A stretch of 64,000 bases of DNA from Camelus bactrianus (GCF_048773025.1 NC_133546.1:13720001-13784000); one strand, 5' to 3'. Shown: positions 32,560 through 44,250, numbered from the stretch's first letter. A program made the numbers and translations. Notes: a model not told the origin generated them from the sequence alone.

Positions 32560-33503
32560 ACAAAAAATAAATGGAACCACTTCTAGATCGATGGCCCCAA
32601 AGAACTGAAAGCAGGGACTCAAGCAGATACATGTACACCCAGGTTCATAGCAGTGCTCTACCCGAGAGCCAAAAAGTGGAAACAGCCCAAAAGTCCATCA
32701 ACAGATAAATGAATAAACAAATTCACACGGGGATCCAGATGCATTTTGTTTTGAGAATATCAGTGGATACACCAACTACTGCTTTGGACTTCACCAGTTG
32801 GCAATGGTTGACCAGCTGTTTGGAATGCAGCCAGTCTGAGTGAAGAAATATTCTTATTTGTGGCTCTGTTACAGTGGTGAAATCTACAACCACAAGAAGC
32901 TGCAACACCATTTTGAATTTCAATACCAGGCCAAAGTGGGTGGTGAGATAATCCTTCATCTTTATGACAAAGGAAGAATTGAGCAAATAATTTGTATGTT
33001 GAATGGGATGCTTGCATTTATTTTGCTAGATTCTGCCAATAATAAAGTGTTCTTGGGTGGAGATACCAATGGGGTCAGATCTTTGTTTAAGATACATGCA
33101 AAGGAATATTATTCAGTCATAAAAAGGGATGAAATTCTGATGTGAGCTACACTGTGGATAAAACTTGAAAACATGCTAAATGATTCTATTGTTAGATGCT
33201 ACTTATGTGAGGTAGCTAGAATAGGCAAATTCATAGTGGTAGAAAGTAGAGATTACTAGGGACTGGGAGAAGGGGGTCATGGGGAATTACTGTTTAATGA
33301 GTACAGAGCTTTTGTTTGGAGTGATGAAAAAAAAGTCCTGGAGATGGGTAGTTGTGATGGTTGCACACATCGTGAAGTACTTAATGCTTTGGAATTGCAC
33401 ACCTAAAAATAGTTAAAATGGCAAATTTTATGTCATATATATTTTACTGCAATCAAAAACAAAATAAAGGCAATAAATACTAAAAACTTAAAAAAAAAAA
33501 AAA
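32560..33503 (+). mobile_element. Old L1 3' end carrying a foreign 371-bp segment
   Basis: L1 sequence before the insert: aagaactgaaagcagggact, ggttcatagcagtgctctac, gtggaaacagcccaaaagtc and gataaatgaataaacaa (ending 32720). After the insert L1 resumes with atacatgcaaaggaatatta at about 33092 and continues through cataaaaagggatgaaattc and gaggtagctagaataggcaa to the L1MA-type 3' UTR and an A run at 33488-33503. About 10 bp of L1 at the junction appears lost. Confidence 0.88.
32721..33091 (+). pseudogene. ASNS: Asparagine synthetase retrocopy fragment inside L1
   Basis: The translation matches the N-terminal glutamine-amidotransferase (class II, Ntn-type) domain of asparagine synthetase, which hydrolyses glutamine to supply ammonia for asparagine synthesis. 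From 32738 the frame reads [20 protein letters not shown], then [13 protein letters not shown], a stop (TGA at 32837-32839), [39 protein letters not shown] and [16 protein letters not shown]. By my memory of the human protein this spans about residues 24-147. The catalytic Cys2 is not included. One base is missing near 32724 (attcacac against attgcacac). The coding sequence is continuous where the parent gene has introns, so it derives from spliced RNA. No poly(A) or target duplication is seen at its edges. It is dead and partial. Confidence 0.92.
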
Positions 33504-33689
33504 GTACCACAAAGTTCCCATGTCTGCCTGGCATAGTGATTTGCCCAATAAATGCTATTTTCTCCTCCTACTCTGACCCCACCTTCCCAACCCACCCATA
33601 TTCCCCACACTTAGCTCTCAGTGTCATACTTCATACTGCGGGACACTCCATGTACTTAATTTAATCTTACTTCAGAGAAAGCTGTTCTT
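33504..33689. other. Unassigned, possible L2 tail remnant
   Basis: The words tgcctggcatagtgatttg and cccaataaatgc resemble an L2 3' terminus, but there is too little to be sure. Confidence 0.35.
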
Positions 33690-35105
33690 AAACATCCTTG
33701 AATGAGGTTGCAAAGTAGTTGTAGGATTTCATTCCAGTAGCTTCCTTTCTGTCCCTGGTGTCATCAATTTCTCCCCCTCCACTTTCCCAACCCAAAACCC
33801 ATGAGAACTTCATCATTAAAAAAAAAAACAAAAAACCAACCAACCAAACAAACAAAAACCTTGAACCCATATTCCCCTCCAGCAACTTCCCCAGTTCTTT
33901 GCTTTTGCTCTTCTTCACAGCAAAAGTGTTTCAGAATTGTCTACTGTTTCTACTCAACTCCATCCTCAGTCACTACCATCTGGCCTCCCTCGCTACCACA
34001 CAACTGAAATGACATGTGTCAAGGTGACCAATAACTCCCCCTTCGTCAGTCCTCACCTTCCTTGGCCTCACTTCCTCTTGACACATCATCTTTTCTTGGC
34101 TCCGTTGGCACCACTCTCTCCTGGCTTCACTCCTACTTCATTGACATTCCTTCTCGGTCTCCTTTGCTGACTCCTCCTCCTGTATTGTAAAGTCTGAAGT
34201 CCATTTTCTTCTCCATCTTTTTGCCTTCAGTGATCTCATCCTGCGTCATGGCTGTAAATGTCAGTCATATGCTGATGACTTCCAAATTTATAACTCTAGC
34301 TCTGCCCTTTCTCTTGAACACCAGACTCATAAATTCAATAGCCTACTAGACTTCTCCCAGAACATTTGGTAGGCATCTCAAATTTAAGAGTTCTAAAAAA
34401 GAATTTCTTATCCCTCTTAACTTTCCCGCTCACAAACATGCTCTTCCTTCATCTTCCCCGTCTTAACAAATGTAACCACCATCCCACTCAGGTGCCCACG
34501 CCCAAACCCTACAGATCTGAAACCTGCTCTAAACCCTCCAATGGCTTCCTACTGCAGTCAGAATGAATGACACACAAAGTCTATGATGTGGCCCCTGCCC
34601 ACCTGTTACGTCCTGTGGCCCCTTCTCATCTTCTCCTAGTGCACGCCATGGTAGGTCTTCTTTCTGGTCCCAGGACACACTGAGGTCAGCCCTGAGCACG
34701 TGCTAGCTGTTTCCCTGCCTGGAAGGCCCTTTCCCCAGGCGTGTGTTCAGCTGATTCTTTCTCATCATTTAAGTCTCTGCTCGGATTATAGCTCCTCAGA
34801 GGAGACTTGCTTTACCCGCCAATCTAAAGGAATGCTTTCCCCACCCTTTCTTGTTGTCGCACCCTCTTTCATTTCCATGGAATTCATCGTTATTTGCAAT
34901 TATCTTGAGTATTACTTGTTTTGCTTTTTTGAGGTTTTCTATTTTCTCCAATTAGAATGTAAATTCCATGAGACAGAGAATGTCATCTGTCTTGCTTACT
35001 GCTCTAACCCTGGTGACTAGAAGATGCCTGGAAAAAAAAAAAAAAAAAAAAAAAGAAGATGCCTGGAATCTGAAGGGCTTAATAAAAATCTATAAATAAA
35101 TAAAT
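33690..35105 (+). mobile_element. L2 LINE, long 3' portion
   Basis: The series caaggtgaccaataactcc, tgctgatgacttccaaattt, aacaccagactcataaattc, taggcatctcaaatttaaga, ccctccaatggcttcctact, ctgcctggaaggccctttcc, tagaatgtaaattccatgag and aataaaaatctataaataa follows L2 for about 1.4 kb. All frames are chance frames. It is broken once by a poly(A)-only insertion. Confidence 0.85.
35019..35066 (+). mobile_element. Poly(A)-only retroposition footprint with 13-bp target duplications
   Basis: agaagatgcctgg occurs exactly at 35019-35031 and 35054-35066. Between them lie 22 A residues and nothing else. This is what is expected of L1-driven integration truncated so early that only the tail was copied. 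Confidence 0.88.
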
Positions 35106-35548
35106 GAATGAGTGATTCTCTACTTTAAGAAATGCATTGCTCATTGTCCCAGACATTAGTAATCCAACACTGTGCTGACCCCTAGATCTCTGTTAGATTC
35201 AGCTGTCTACGCAAGCAGAGTGTCTCAGGGTTTTTGAGGGGCAGAAGTACAAACGGTGGAATATATATTAATATTTATGCAATGGCCTTTAAGTTCATGT
35301 GCACTTTGCCTTGGTGAGGTAGGGCAGGAAAGACGCCTGCTGAACCTCTGTGTCTAGAATGCTTTCTCTAATGAAACCCACAATCAAGACTCTTTTGTAG
35401 GCTCCTGGCTCAAAGGCCCCATCTTCAGATGCTCTACCTGCTGGCTAGTATCTTAAAATTGAAATCATCTTGCCTGGTTGCATCTCATCAACCTGTTAAG
35501 GAAGCTGGTGAGGTAAACCATCTCAGAACTGGTTTGGAAATGTTTCTT
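35106..35548. other. No gene or repeat recognised
   Basis: Mixed sequence with no named element. Confidence 0.45.
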
Positions 35549-35668
35549 TTTCAGCAGGATTTTATTTATTTATTAAAAAATTTTTATTTATTTAATGGAG
35601 GTACTGGGGGTACAGGACCTCATGCATGCTAAGCATGCACTCTACCACTGAGCTATTTCCCTCCCCCT
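35549..35668 (-). mobile_element. Camelid tRNA-derived SINE with a small B-box deletion
   Basis: Plus strand has an AT-rich tail, then ggaggtactgggggtacagg and acctcatgcatgctaagcat, then gctatttccctccccct. The usual ggattgaacccagg is shortened to gggtacagg, so the B box is damaged. Confidence 0.92.
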
Positions 35669-35995
35669 CAAGGGAACTTTAATACAATAGTATTTGTTTG
35701 ATGAATTTGGGAGAGAGAGACAGAAAAGATGAACAGTGAATACGGGGATCTGAAGAAGGCCCTGGAAAAGATTGGTTATGCCTGCCTGGGTCCTGCCAAA
35801 TAGTACAGAGGAGATAAATCCTATTAGGATAAATATGATGGGTAATTTTCTGTAGTTGGTGAGACTGGCAGTGTGGCCCCACTTGGGCAAAGAAGATTTT
35901 CCTAGACTGGGATGCTCTGAAGATGTGCCAGTGGATTGTAGACATCTTTTTTCCTGTAGCCCTAGAAATTCACAGCAGGTAGCTGTGAAGTTAGT
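35669..35995. other. No gene or repeat recognised
   Basis: Mixed sequence. Overlapping frames on both strands resemble nothing known. Confidence 0.45.
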
Positions 35996-36105
35996 AACCA
36001 GGTGCGGGCACTGGGCTAAGTGTCTGTGCTTAGGGTCTCATAGGATCCTCACAAAAGTCTTATGAGACAATAACGTCACTGTGGTGAATATTGTTAATGA
36101 TAAAT
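35996..36105 (-). mobile_element. MIR fragment
   Basis: gcgggcactgggctaagtgt, ggatcctcacaaaagtctta and tgagacaataacgtcac match the MIR core in reverse. Confidence 0.6.
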
Positions 36106-37021
36106 CAGTCACCCAAGGCTGCATAGGAGGTAAGCAGCAGCCTTTTCATGAAATCTTGTCCACAGACTCAAGTTGGGAATCCTTACCCAGGAGAGTTCCT
36201 GCAAACTCCATGAAACTGTATGTGAAATTTTTCATCTTATGCAAACATTTCTGGAGAGAGGGTCTATAATTCTCACCAAATTTTCGAAGGGGTTGTAACC
36301 TCAGAAGATTAAGAACTACTAAGAAAAGTAACAGAGAAAAGAACAAAAGACTATAATTTGGCCTAGAGCAGTTTCTATATTTTTTTGTTTCTTTGTTTGT
36401 TTAGACTAATATTTATCCATTCACCAAGAAAATGACTTTTTTGAGTTTTCCTTCTTTAGTGTGTGTAAGGAAAAAGAAAAGAAATTTGTAAACTGCAGAT
36501 GCTTTTTAAAATTATACCCTCCCCCAAGAACCAAAAACTGTCCTAGACTATTTTATAAGGGCACTGAGTTCTGCCCTCTGTGTGCCTCAGAAGCCTGAGA
36601 CAAAATATTTCTTTTTCCTTTGGTGTCCAAATGGAGAAGTGCATAGAGCTTTGTTTTCCTTAGGATAAGAACCTAAGATACGTGAAAGCTTTTTGGTAGA
36701 GGAATATTTCTTGCATACATATCATCTGCCAGGCTCTCTGCTTTGACTGAAGCCACAAACATGTGTGGAACAGTTCTTGACTCCAGGGTTTAATATTTGA
36801 GTAGGGGAAACAGATATGTCAGTCCACAATTTCCCTAATTTATAGTTTCTATAAATGAATGTAAAAGACTAACTTCCCAGTGAAAAGGTGGCAACGGCTA
36901 TTAAGAGACAAACCCCAGGAAAGGAAATGCACAGAATTCTTAACCATGAAACACTTTACCTAATCATACTGTGAGATAAAAAGTAGATAAAGTAAAACTA
37001 AAATGAGAGGTAAAAATCCTG
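36106..37021. other. No gene or repeat recognised
   Basis: About 900 bp with AT-rich patches. No named repeat or coding signal. Confidence 0.45.
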
Positions 37022-37165
37022 GCAACAACTGTGCTGGCAAGAGATTGGGAATATGACTCTATCACATGTATTACTGGTGGGAAAATACATACATATAACA
37101 TTTATGGAAAACAATTCGATGACATTCATCGAAATTTAAAATCAAAGGGACAGAAGAGCCAATGG
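37022..37165 (+). mobile_element. Old L1 ORF2 fragment
   Basis: The words attactggtgggaaaatac and atttatggaaaacaattcga resemble the ORF2 tail seen intact at 3.73-3.78 kb. Strongly diverged. Confidence 0.55.
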
Positions 37166-37379
37166 AAAGAGTTCCCAAAGCTTGAACAATCTGAGCTACA
37201 AAATAAATAAAATAATCTTGGAATTATAGCCTAGGATATCAAATCAATATCCATGAGTCCTAACTGATATAAGTAAATGATTAAGTAACTTAATGGGAAG
37301 AAGAGACAAATTTCCCACGCAGCAGAATTCCAAATGGTTTATGTAGAAACTCTGCCCTCAAGGAGGTGGAACACAGCAC

Positions 37380-37690
37380 TCAACATCTTAAGTGTTGGCT
37401 GCATAGAATGGCTTCCTTCCAAGAGTGCAAAATGCAAAGGGCTGGGGAGGGACTCTAGAGAAACCTGACTCGTACCATTGCATTTAGATGATCAAGGTTA
37501 ATATCAACGGTGATAAGTTATGCTGATGGTATGTACCCTTACAATGATGTGATGAAAATAAAGACCACTTTATTTCTGTGGTCTTCCTCCCCCCAAACAC
37601 ATAATCCCAGTCTAATCATAAGGAAAACATCAGACAAATTCCAATAGAGGGACTTTCTATGGAATTCCTGACTAGTACCTCTCTGTATAT
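37380..37690 (+). mobile_element. Unclassified old interspersed repeat
   Basis: The string ccagtctaatcataaggaaa, acatcagacaaattccaat and agagggactttctatgg is a motif set I recognise from a recurrent mammalian repeat, but I cannot assign the family with confidence. Confidence 0.4.
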
Positions 37691-38815
37691 TTCTAAGGAG
37701 GCGCTAATAAGTGAAAGGACAAAAAGAACTGACCATAGACAAGTCACAGGCTCAATGGGTGACCACGAGGCCAGCTGAGATGGGCAGCTATACACTTCCA
37801 GTGACAGCAATCCATGCACATCTTTCCTGTCGTGATGTAGTCTGTAGTAGGAGCAGAGAAGACAGACAGGGTGAAAAGATCCTGGATTTCTACAGTGAGT
37901 GGAGTGATGGACTAAGCGTTCTGGAGTTGAGAATCAGCGAGTAGCGAAGAAGTGGCAGCCGGGAAGGAAGGCAGCAGGACCAGGAGGAGCTAGGTAAGTG
38001 GGGAGGGGAGGCCCCTAGGAGCTGGAGCTCTGGATTTGGTTGAAGAGTGTGGGTGGTGGGAGGGCAGAGTGAAATTCCGGTTCTGGTCAAAGTGTGGGCT
38101 TTGAAAGTGAGATGTGTAAATCATGCAGTAGTAAACCACCGTACATTCGCGTAAGCAAGTTCTAAGTAGCGCTTAAGCAAGGTAAATGGGAAAAGCAGAG
38201 ATAAAGAGGTGGGAGAATATATAGGGTGGATGAGAAATGTTAAATAATCCTTCTTGGCTATTGGGTTACTTTGGGACATATATTGGAAAAGATAAGTTGG
38301 GGCCAGATTTACCAAGTTTCTGGTCTGGAGTAGTGGTGTCTGCACACAGTGCACATCATGTCTTCTGGTTCAAGTCCAACCTCCTGTCAGAGGGTGAAAG
38401 ATATGGATGGAGATCATAGAGGTAGACTGAAAGATTCAGGCTGAGGGACGACTCTCCTGATTTCTGCAGTAGGTCAATGTCATGAAGAAACAAGCAAGAG
38501 GAGCTGCTATAGATGAAAAGGGTCTTATGAGGCATAACAGGATGAAATGTTTGAAAGCTTGTTTTTGGCTACTGACTCAAAGAAACCAACTCAAAAGATA
38601 GCTTTGTGAAATAAGGGAAATCTGTATGAACTGTGATTTTGATAATACTGAGGAATTGATGTTAATTTTTTTAGGAGTGACAAAGATATAGTTATGTAGA
38701 AAACGTCAGTGTTTTTAGAGACACTTCCTGAAGTAGGAGGGGCTGAAATGACATGAAGTCCAGGATTCGCTGTAAAGAAACAGGAAAAATAGGACAGATG
38801 AAGAGATGTACAGGT
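37691..38815. other. No gene or repeat recognised
   Basis: Mixed, partly purine-rich (37.95-38.05 kb) sequence without a named element. Confidence 0.4.
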
Positions 38816-39032
38816 CTTGATCATTGTTTTTTTAAAAACATCACATTTTCTTTTGCTTTTGAAAGTGGCAGTTTCTTTTTATTTATTTTGTTTAATTTTG
38901 GGGGGGTAAATTAGGCTTATTTATTTATTTATTTATCTATTTATTGGAGGTCCTGGGGATTGAACCCAGGACCTCGTGCATGCTAAGCACATGCTCTGCC
39001 ACTGAGCTCTACCCTCCCCCTTGCTCATTGTT
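38816..39032 (-). mobile_element. Camelid tRNA-derived SINE with an apparent 3' extension
   Basis: The SINE body runs from 39019 down to about 38878 (plus strand: ggtcctggggattgaaccca, acctcgtgcatgctaagcac, ctctaccctccccc). Near-identical repeats cttgatcattgtt (38816-38828) and cttgctcattgtt (39020-39032) bracket not only the SINE but also about 50 bp beyond its tail (38829-38877). On the minus strand that extra stretch ends in a T5 run followed by A7. Confidence 0.8.
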
Positions 39033-41417
39033 GAATCTGGGGTTTGCTACACCATGCTCTTCACTGAGTATGTTTGAAAATTTTCATAATACATAAGTTT
39101 TAAAAAACAACAGCTGACAAAGATAGGATTGAAAGTAAAGTTAAAAAGGTTGATTCCACCTGCAGTCCCAGGTGAGTAAGAGCCCACGGTGACACCGCTG
39201 TGGCAGGTAGGCTGGGCGAGAGGGTAGCTGATGGAAGCGGGTGGGCTGCCCCTCATTCCAAGGCAGAGCCGAGGTGGCCTCTTGGGAAACCCTGAGGCTC
39301 CGTCTTTTGGAGTCACACCCTGCTCTCCAGCCCACGGAGGACAGGCTGGCTGATGGAGCAGAAGCCCCCACTCCACTTGTGTGTTTGTGGCTACTTAGCG
39401 GTTCTTGCTACCCCAGAGCAGGCGTGTGATAAACAGCGATCATGGGGAAAGCTTACCATGTTGTTTTTCCCAAGATCAAAACTCCATCTCTCCTCTGTTA
39501 ACATAAGCCACCAAAAGTTGATCTGTATTTAATTTTCCCTGGGTGGTCCTGGGTTGACATTGTGCCCTTTTGCCTCACCCTAGGAACTCGAGAACCCAAT
39601 CTTTCGTTCCATCTGCTTCTAAGACAGCCCGCCTCCCGCTGCTGGCCCGGCGGTTCCAGCCTGGATTCTGTGTTTTGAAACCTCGTCTAATGTTACAGAG
39701 AACAAGAGATCCTTACATTTCATGTGAATATTCTGCGTGTGTCCTGGCCACATTTGTGCACAATTGGTCTGCATTCATGGGAAAGCTGCTGAGCGGGAGC
39801 TTGGATGAAAATGTGACCCCTCCCTGCCCCTACTTAAAGGATCCCCTAGACTGGAGACTGTCCAGTAGCTTGCAACAGAATAAGTGAACCCCATTTTGTG
39901 AGCGAAGAGGTTCTGAGGGCTGGCAATCTGGGTTCACAGTGAAAGGACCCTGCCTGCCTGGCAGGGACTCTTCTAGAGGTGAAATTGTTGGGGTGAGGGT
40001 GGGGGCGGGGGTGGAGACAAAAAGTGGCAGTAACAGCTCTGGAGAAACCTGAGCTCACCGCGTTTTGAAAGAGCCTTTACACACTGGAATTCTTCCTGAA
40101 GGCTGCTTGCTTCTCTTTCTTCAATAATGAGCACAGACTTCTGGCCAGTCTGCCCTCTCTGAAGAATGTGTTTCTCTGGCACCTGCAAGGCGGGGCTTTC
40201 CCAGAAACACAGAAATGCGCACGTGGCTGCGTGCTCAGGGACCAGTCACAAGTCACAGGGCCCATGGAGGCCAGGCAGGGGGTGAAGGGAGGGGTAGGGT
40301 AGTAAACTCAGGTGTCTCTCCTACCTGAGCATCTCAACCTGGACCCATCCTCTCACCACACAATGAAACACGCTGCTTTGTTACTTACCTTCTGGCACTC
40401 TCAGGCTACCGGACAACAGTGTTTGAAATTTAGCCATCATTTGAAACTTCATTTCACTGTCTTCCATGGCCCTGGAAGTCTGAAGTCTGTTCCTGTTGAA
40501 AATCCTAAGAAAGCTGGATCCAAATCATAAAACACAGCTTGTATGCAGAATTCCTATGATGTGGGCATCTTGAATTCATTACGCCTATGGCTTTATAGGG
40601 TCTATTTAAACTGTATATACAAAAGTGAATATAAACTTTATGATTCATTTTGCCCAAGAGGAAGAAAAGGATGAAAGGAAATTAAAGTTGTGCCCTGGCA
40701 CATTCACTGAGGTGGAGCCTCAGTCAATGCTGCTGATATACTTGGATTTCAGGGGTCGGGACAGCATCCCCTCCCAGGACAGCCTTTCTGCGAGACCGTG
40801 CTCATTTCCCTGGAGGCTGACCGTCTTGTTTTCAAAGGTTCCTGCTCGTCATCAACTGAGAATCTGCCAACATGAAACTACCTGATGGCTTGGAGCAAAA
40901 TTGTTCACATTTTTCGGGGCTGTGGATGAAATTATACATCCAGAGATCTGGGGCTCTCGCTCACTTGTGTGTGGGTATTTATTAATCATACCAGAGCCTT
41001 CCTGGAGATGCATTCAGAGATAAACTCATTCAGACATGATCGTGAAACTCTAGCCTGAGAAAGCAGACTTGAAAAGCTCCATTTCAGCAAACTTGCTTTT
41101 CAGGTGAGGCAGAACTCCCTGATCTCAGTGACAGAAAACTCTGATGAGGGCAGCCTCAGGTCTCCTTGGCATTCTGTCACTGTTTAATGTTCTTAAAGTC
41201 ACTTGTGGTCCCTGAAAATGTCTAGATGAACTAAGTTGTATGTGTTGGCTTTATGGGTAAAATAAATCAACATATGTAAAACACTGTATATAAAATAAAT
41301 CAATATATATAAAGTCAATAACATATAGAAGGGCAATTGGCACGTAGTAAGTGTTACATACTATTGTTTCAGCATCTGGTTTTTAAAACAGTGTGATCTG
41401 ACTTACCTATCCTCATC
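39033..41417. other. Long unassigned stretch
   Basis: About 2.4 kb, the longest repeat-poor part of the right half. The frames at 39.0-39.9 kb are short and on both strands. A G-rich run lies at 39990-40011. An AATAAA-rich AT patch is at 41260-41310. No exon or regulatory element could be named. Confidence 0.4.
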
Positions 41418-41640
41418 CATTGAGGGACACTGGGTTTGAATCCTGGCCCTGCCACTTTGTAGCTCTGTGATTTCAGGCAAGTTAAACAGTCTTTGCCCTA
41501 GTTTCTTTATCTGCACAACAGACGTAAGAACAGCACCTTGTGATACTGTTCTGAAGATTAAATGAGTGAATAGCGAACTCTTGGAACAGTCAGCACACAA
41601 TAAGTGCCCTGTGAGGGTTAGCCATTATAATAACTATTGC
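41418..41640 (+). mobile_element. MIR, nearly full length
   Basis: Clear order: ctgggtttgaatcctggccc, tgccactttgtagctctgtg, aggcaagttaaacagtcttt, gtttctttatctgcacaaca, gaagattaaatgagtgaata and cacacaataagtgccctg. Confidence 0.88.
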
Positions 41641-41699
41641 AGCTGGAAAGATAGACACTGAAATGTTGGCAGTAGTGTTTCTGGGTGGCAGAATCATGG

Positions 41700-41835
41700 A
41701 TGGATGTCTATTTCTCTTCATATTGGGTCAGTATGGGCTTCCTCTAGGACAGGAGTACATTCTCCGCCCTTCATAATCTTTGTGTGCCTAACCCGTGTGT
41801 CTCGCTGATAGTAGTTACTCAATAAACGCTGAACT
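41700..41835 (+). mobile_element. L2 LINE 3' end
   Basis: Order taggacaggagtacattctc, tttgtgtgcctaacccgtgt and agtagttactcaataaacgc. Confidence 0.6.
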
Positions 41836-42267
41836 CAGCTGTCAGGATCACACTGGGTGATCAGCATCTCTCCCAAATAGCCACCTTCATTGTCTCATGT
41901 TTTCATAACTGTTTAGTCAGTTTCAGGAACAACATTAGTAAAGTGAGATGAAATAAACAAAGCTTAGTAAATAGCAATAATCATGAACATGTTTCTCACA
42001 AAACTGTGTGTCTTTTTGAAGACTCCTCGAGGGCTTAGATAATGGGTTCTGGACTTACCCTCGTGAGTGAGGCCTCTCTGTAAGCCGCACTATGTGGTTT
42101 GCCATAAAAATAACAAACTACTAGTTAATCATGTGCATATGTAGCCCATGTACTGGTGGTCCCCCGGGAATGGTAAGTAAATGGGATTTTATGGAAGTCA
42201 GCCCTCTGGATTGGCAGTGAAATTGGCAGTCAAGAAAAACAGAAACAGCAAAAAGCAAGAAAACAAG
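41836..42267. other. No gene or repeat recognised
   Basis: Mixed sequence without a named element. Confidence 0.45.
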
Positions 42268-42425
42268 AAAGCATATATGGTATGATTCCATATACGTGTA
42301 AAATTATATATGCAAGTCTGTTTGTACATATATGTACAGAATGTCTTAAATGTAAGTGGAGGTTATCACTGCATAGTGAAATTTGGGGTGATTTTTTTCT
42401 CTATACATTTCTGTGCAGAAAGATG
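42268..42425 (+). mobile_element. Old L1 3' UTR fragment (tentative)
   Basis: catatatggtatgattccat, gcaagtctgtttgtacatat and gtggaggttatcactgcata recall the L1M 3' end that is better preserved at 52.9-53.3 kb. A short AC run follows at 42430-42442. Confidence 0.45.
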
Positions 42426-42939
42426 CATGCACACACACACATACAATGAGAAAAAGAAAAAAATAACCACATACTTTCAATTAAGTGCTCATCAAAGGAA
42501 CTGCTCTGTTCAACAGACTTCAAAAATTAACTGTAAGGAAAAAATTGACTAAGGATGTAAAATCTGATGTCTCGTAGGGTTGCCAGATTTAGCAAACTAA
42601 AACACAGTATACTCATTTAAATCTGAAGTTTGATAAACAATGGTAAGTATATCTCATGCAATATTTGGGACATCAGCTCTTCTCTTCTATAAAAAGGTAG
42701 AAGAAAAGAGGTAATAATCCTACCATTATTTATACTTCTTTTCATTCTTTTTTTCTCTAAGTAGCTTTTGTTTCACATGGCCAAAAATCATACTGCATGT
42801 ACTGTTTTCATTCATTTACCAAATTTGTATTAAATTTCTGCTCTGGATCAGGCACTGTGCTAAGCACTGCGGATATCCCAGGGGTAACACACCATCGACT
42901 TGGCCACCACTTAATGTAAAATCATTTTTTTTATTACAT
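42426..42939. other. Unassigned, with a probable L2/MIR remnant at 42820-42895
   Basis: The words gctctggatcaggcactgt and gctaagcactgcggatat suggest the reverse of an L2 or MIR. The rest is AT-rich and unassigned. Confidence 0.4.
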
Positions 42940-44250
42940 GGTGTTTATATAAAACAATTTAAATGACTGCATAATCTGCCATCAAGTTGGCATATTCCAT
43001 TTTACTTAACCAGTCTTCTATTGTGGGTTAATTTATTCATTCATTTACATATTCACTTTATGCTATTATAAATAATACTGCCTTGAATGTCTTTGCACAT
43101 CAAGCTTTTCTCAAGCTCCAGCTTATTTACTTCTAGGTGATATCTAAAAATATTATTTTAGGTGGGTGGGGAAAGCTCAGTGGTAGAGCATGTGCCTAGC
43201 ATGTATGCATGAGGTCCTGGGTTCAATCCCCAGTACCTCCATTTAAATTAAAAATAAATAAATAAATAAATAAAATCTTTTAATTTTAGGATACAGGGAA
43301 TTTCATATTAATTTTTATAAAAAGGCTAATTGACTAAAATAACAAAAATTTGAGTATCTTTACTAATGTTTGCTCACCTTTTCATATATGTGTTTACCAA
43401 CTTTATTTGCTAGATTATCTATTTATTTTTAGGGGTAAAGTCTTAGTGATTTTTCTAATCCATTTATGAACTCATATAAAAGGTCTCTTAATTTTGTGTC
43501 ATATTTGTTATTTGCATTTTTCAGCCTGTTGGTGTTTTATTTTTGGTTATTGGTTTTATTTTTGACCTAGAGCAATTTAACATCATGTCTAGTAAATTCT
43601 GTTCCTCTCTTGATTTTTTTAAAACTGCTTCTTAGTATAGAACATCACTTTTCTATCCAGATGTTTACTATCTAATTAATTCTTTTTTATTATATTTTCT
43701 ATTTTAAAATATATTAAAATCTTAAATCATCTGGAATTTATTTTGGCATAGACTTGTAGTGAATAGTTAATAAGACTTTTTCCCAAATGATCCATCAATT
43801 ATTCCCAAAGAAAACTCCATCTTTCTTTATCTTTCCCATTGACTTTTGTGATGACTTTTTATCATCTATTTTAACTTTCTTGTATAATAAAGTTTATCTT
43901 GGGACTTTATTTACTATTCTTCTGATCTGTCTGTTTAGTTGAACACCATTATCATGCTTTTCTACATTATAAAATCTAATGGCATTTTATTATAAAGCAT
44001 TATAGTATTATATTATGAAGTGTATAGAATGCAAATTATTACAGCTTTACAATGTATTTTTAAGCATTATAGTTATTCCCCTAATTTTATACCCTTCTTT
44101 CTAAAAAACGATTACATTCTACAAAACTTCCATTGAGATTTGAGTTGAAATAGTGTGAAAGCTATGAATTAATTTGATAGGAAAGAACATTTCTCCACCC
44201 AGGGAAATGGAATGTCTCCATTTATCCAGTTCTGCTCTTATATGTTAACA
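42940..44250 (-). mobile_element. Old L1 ORF2 portion, split by a SINE
   Basis: In reverse orientation: gcatattccattttacttaa, gctattataaataatactgc, then after the SINE ctcaccttttcatatatgtg, gttttatttttgacctagag, ttttcccaaatgatccatca and cttctgatctgtctgtttag. No frame survives. Confidence 0.72.
43155..43290 (+). mobile_element. Camelid tRNA-derived SINE inside L1, 8-bp target duplication
   Basis: attttagg at 43155-43162 and 43283-43290 brackets the element. Head gggtggggaaagctcagtgg, a middle with an extra atgtatgc, B box gggttcaatccccag and an (aaat)n tail. Confidence 0.95.
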
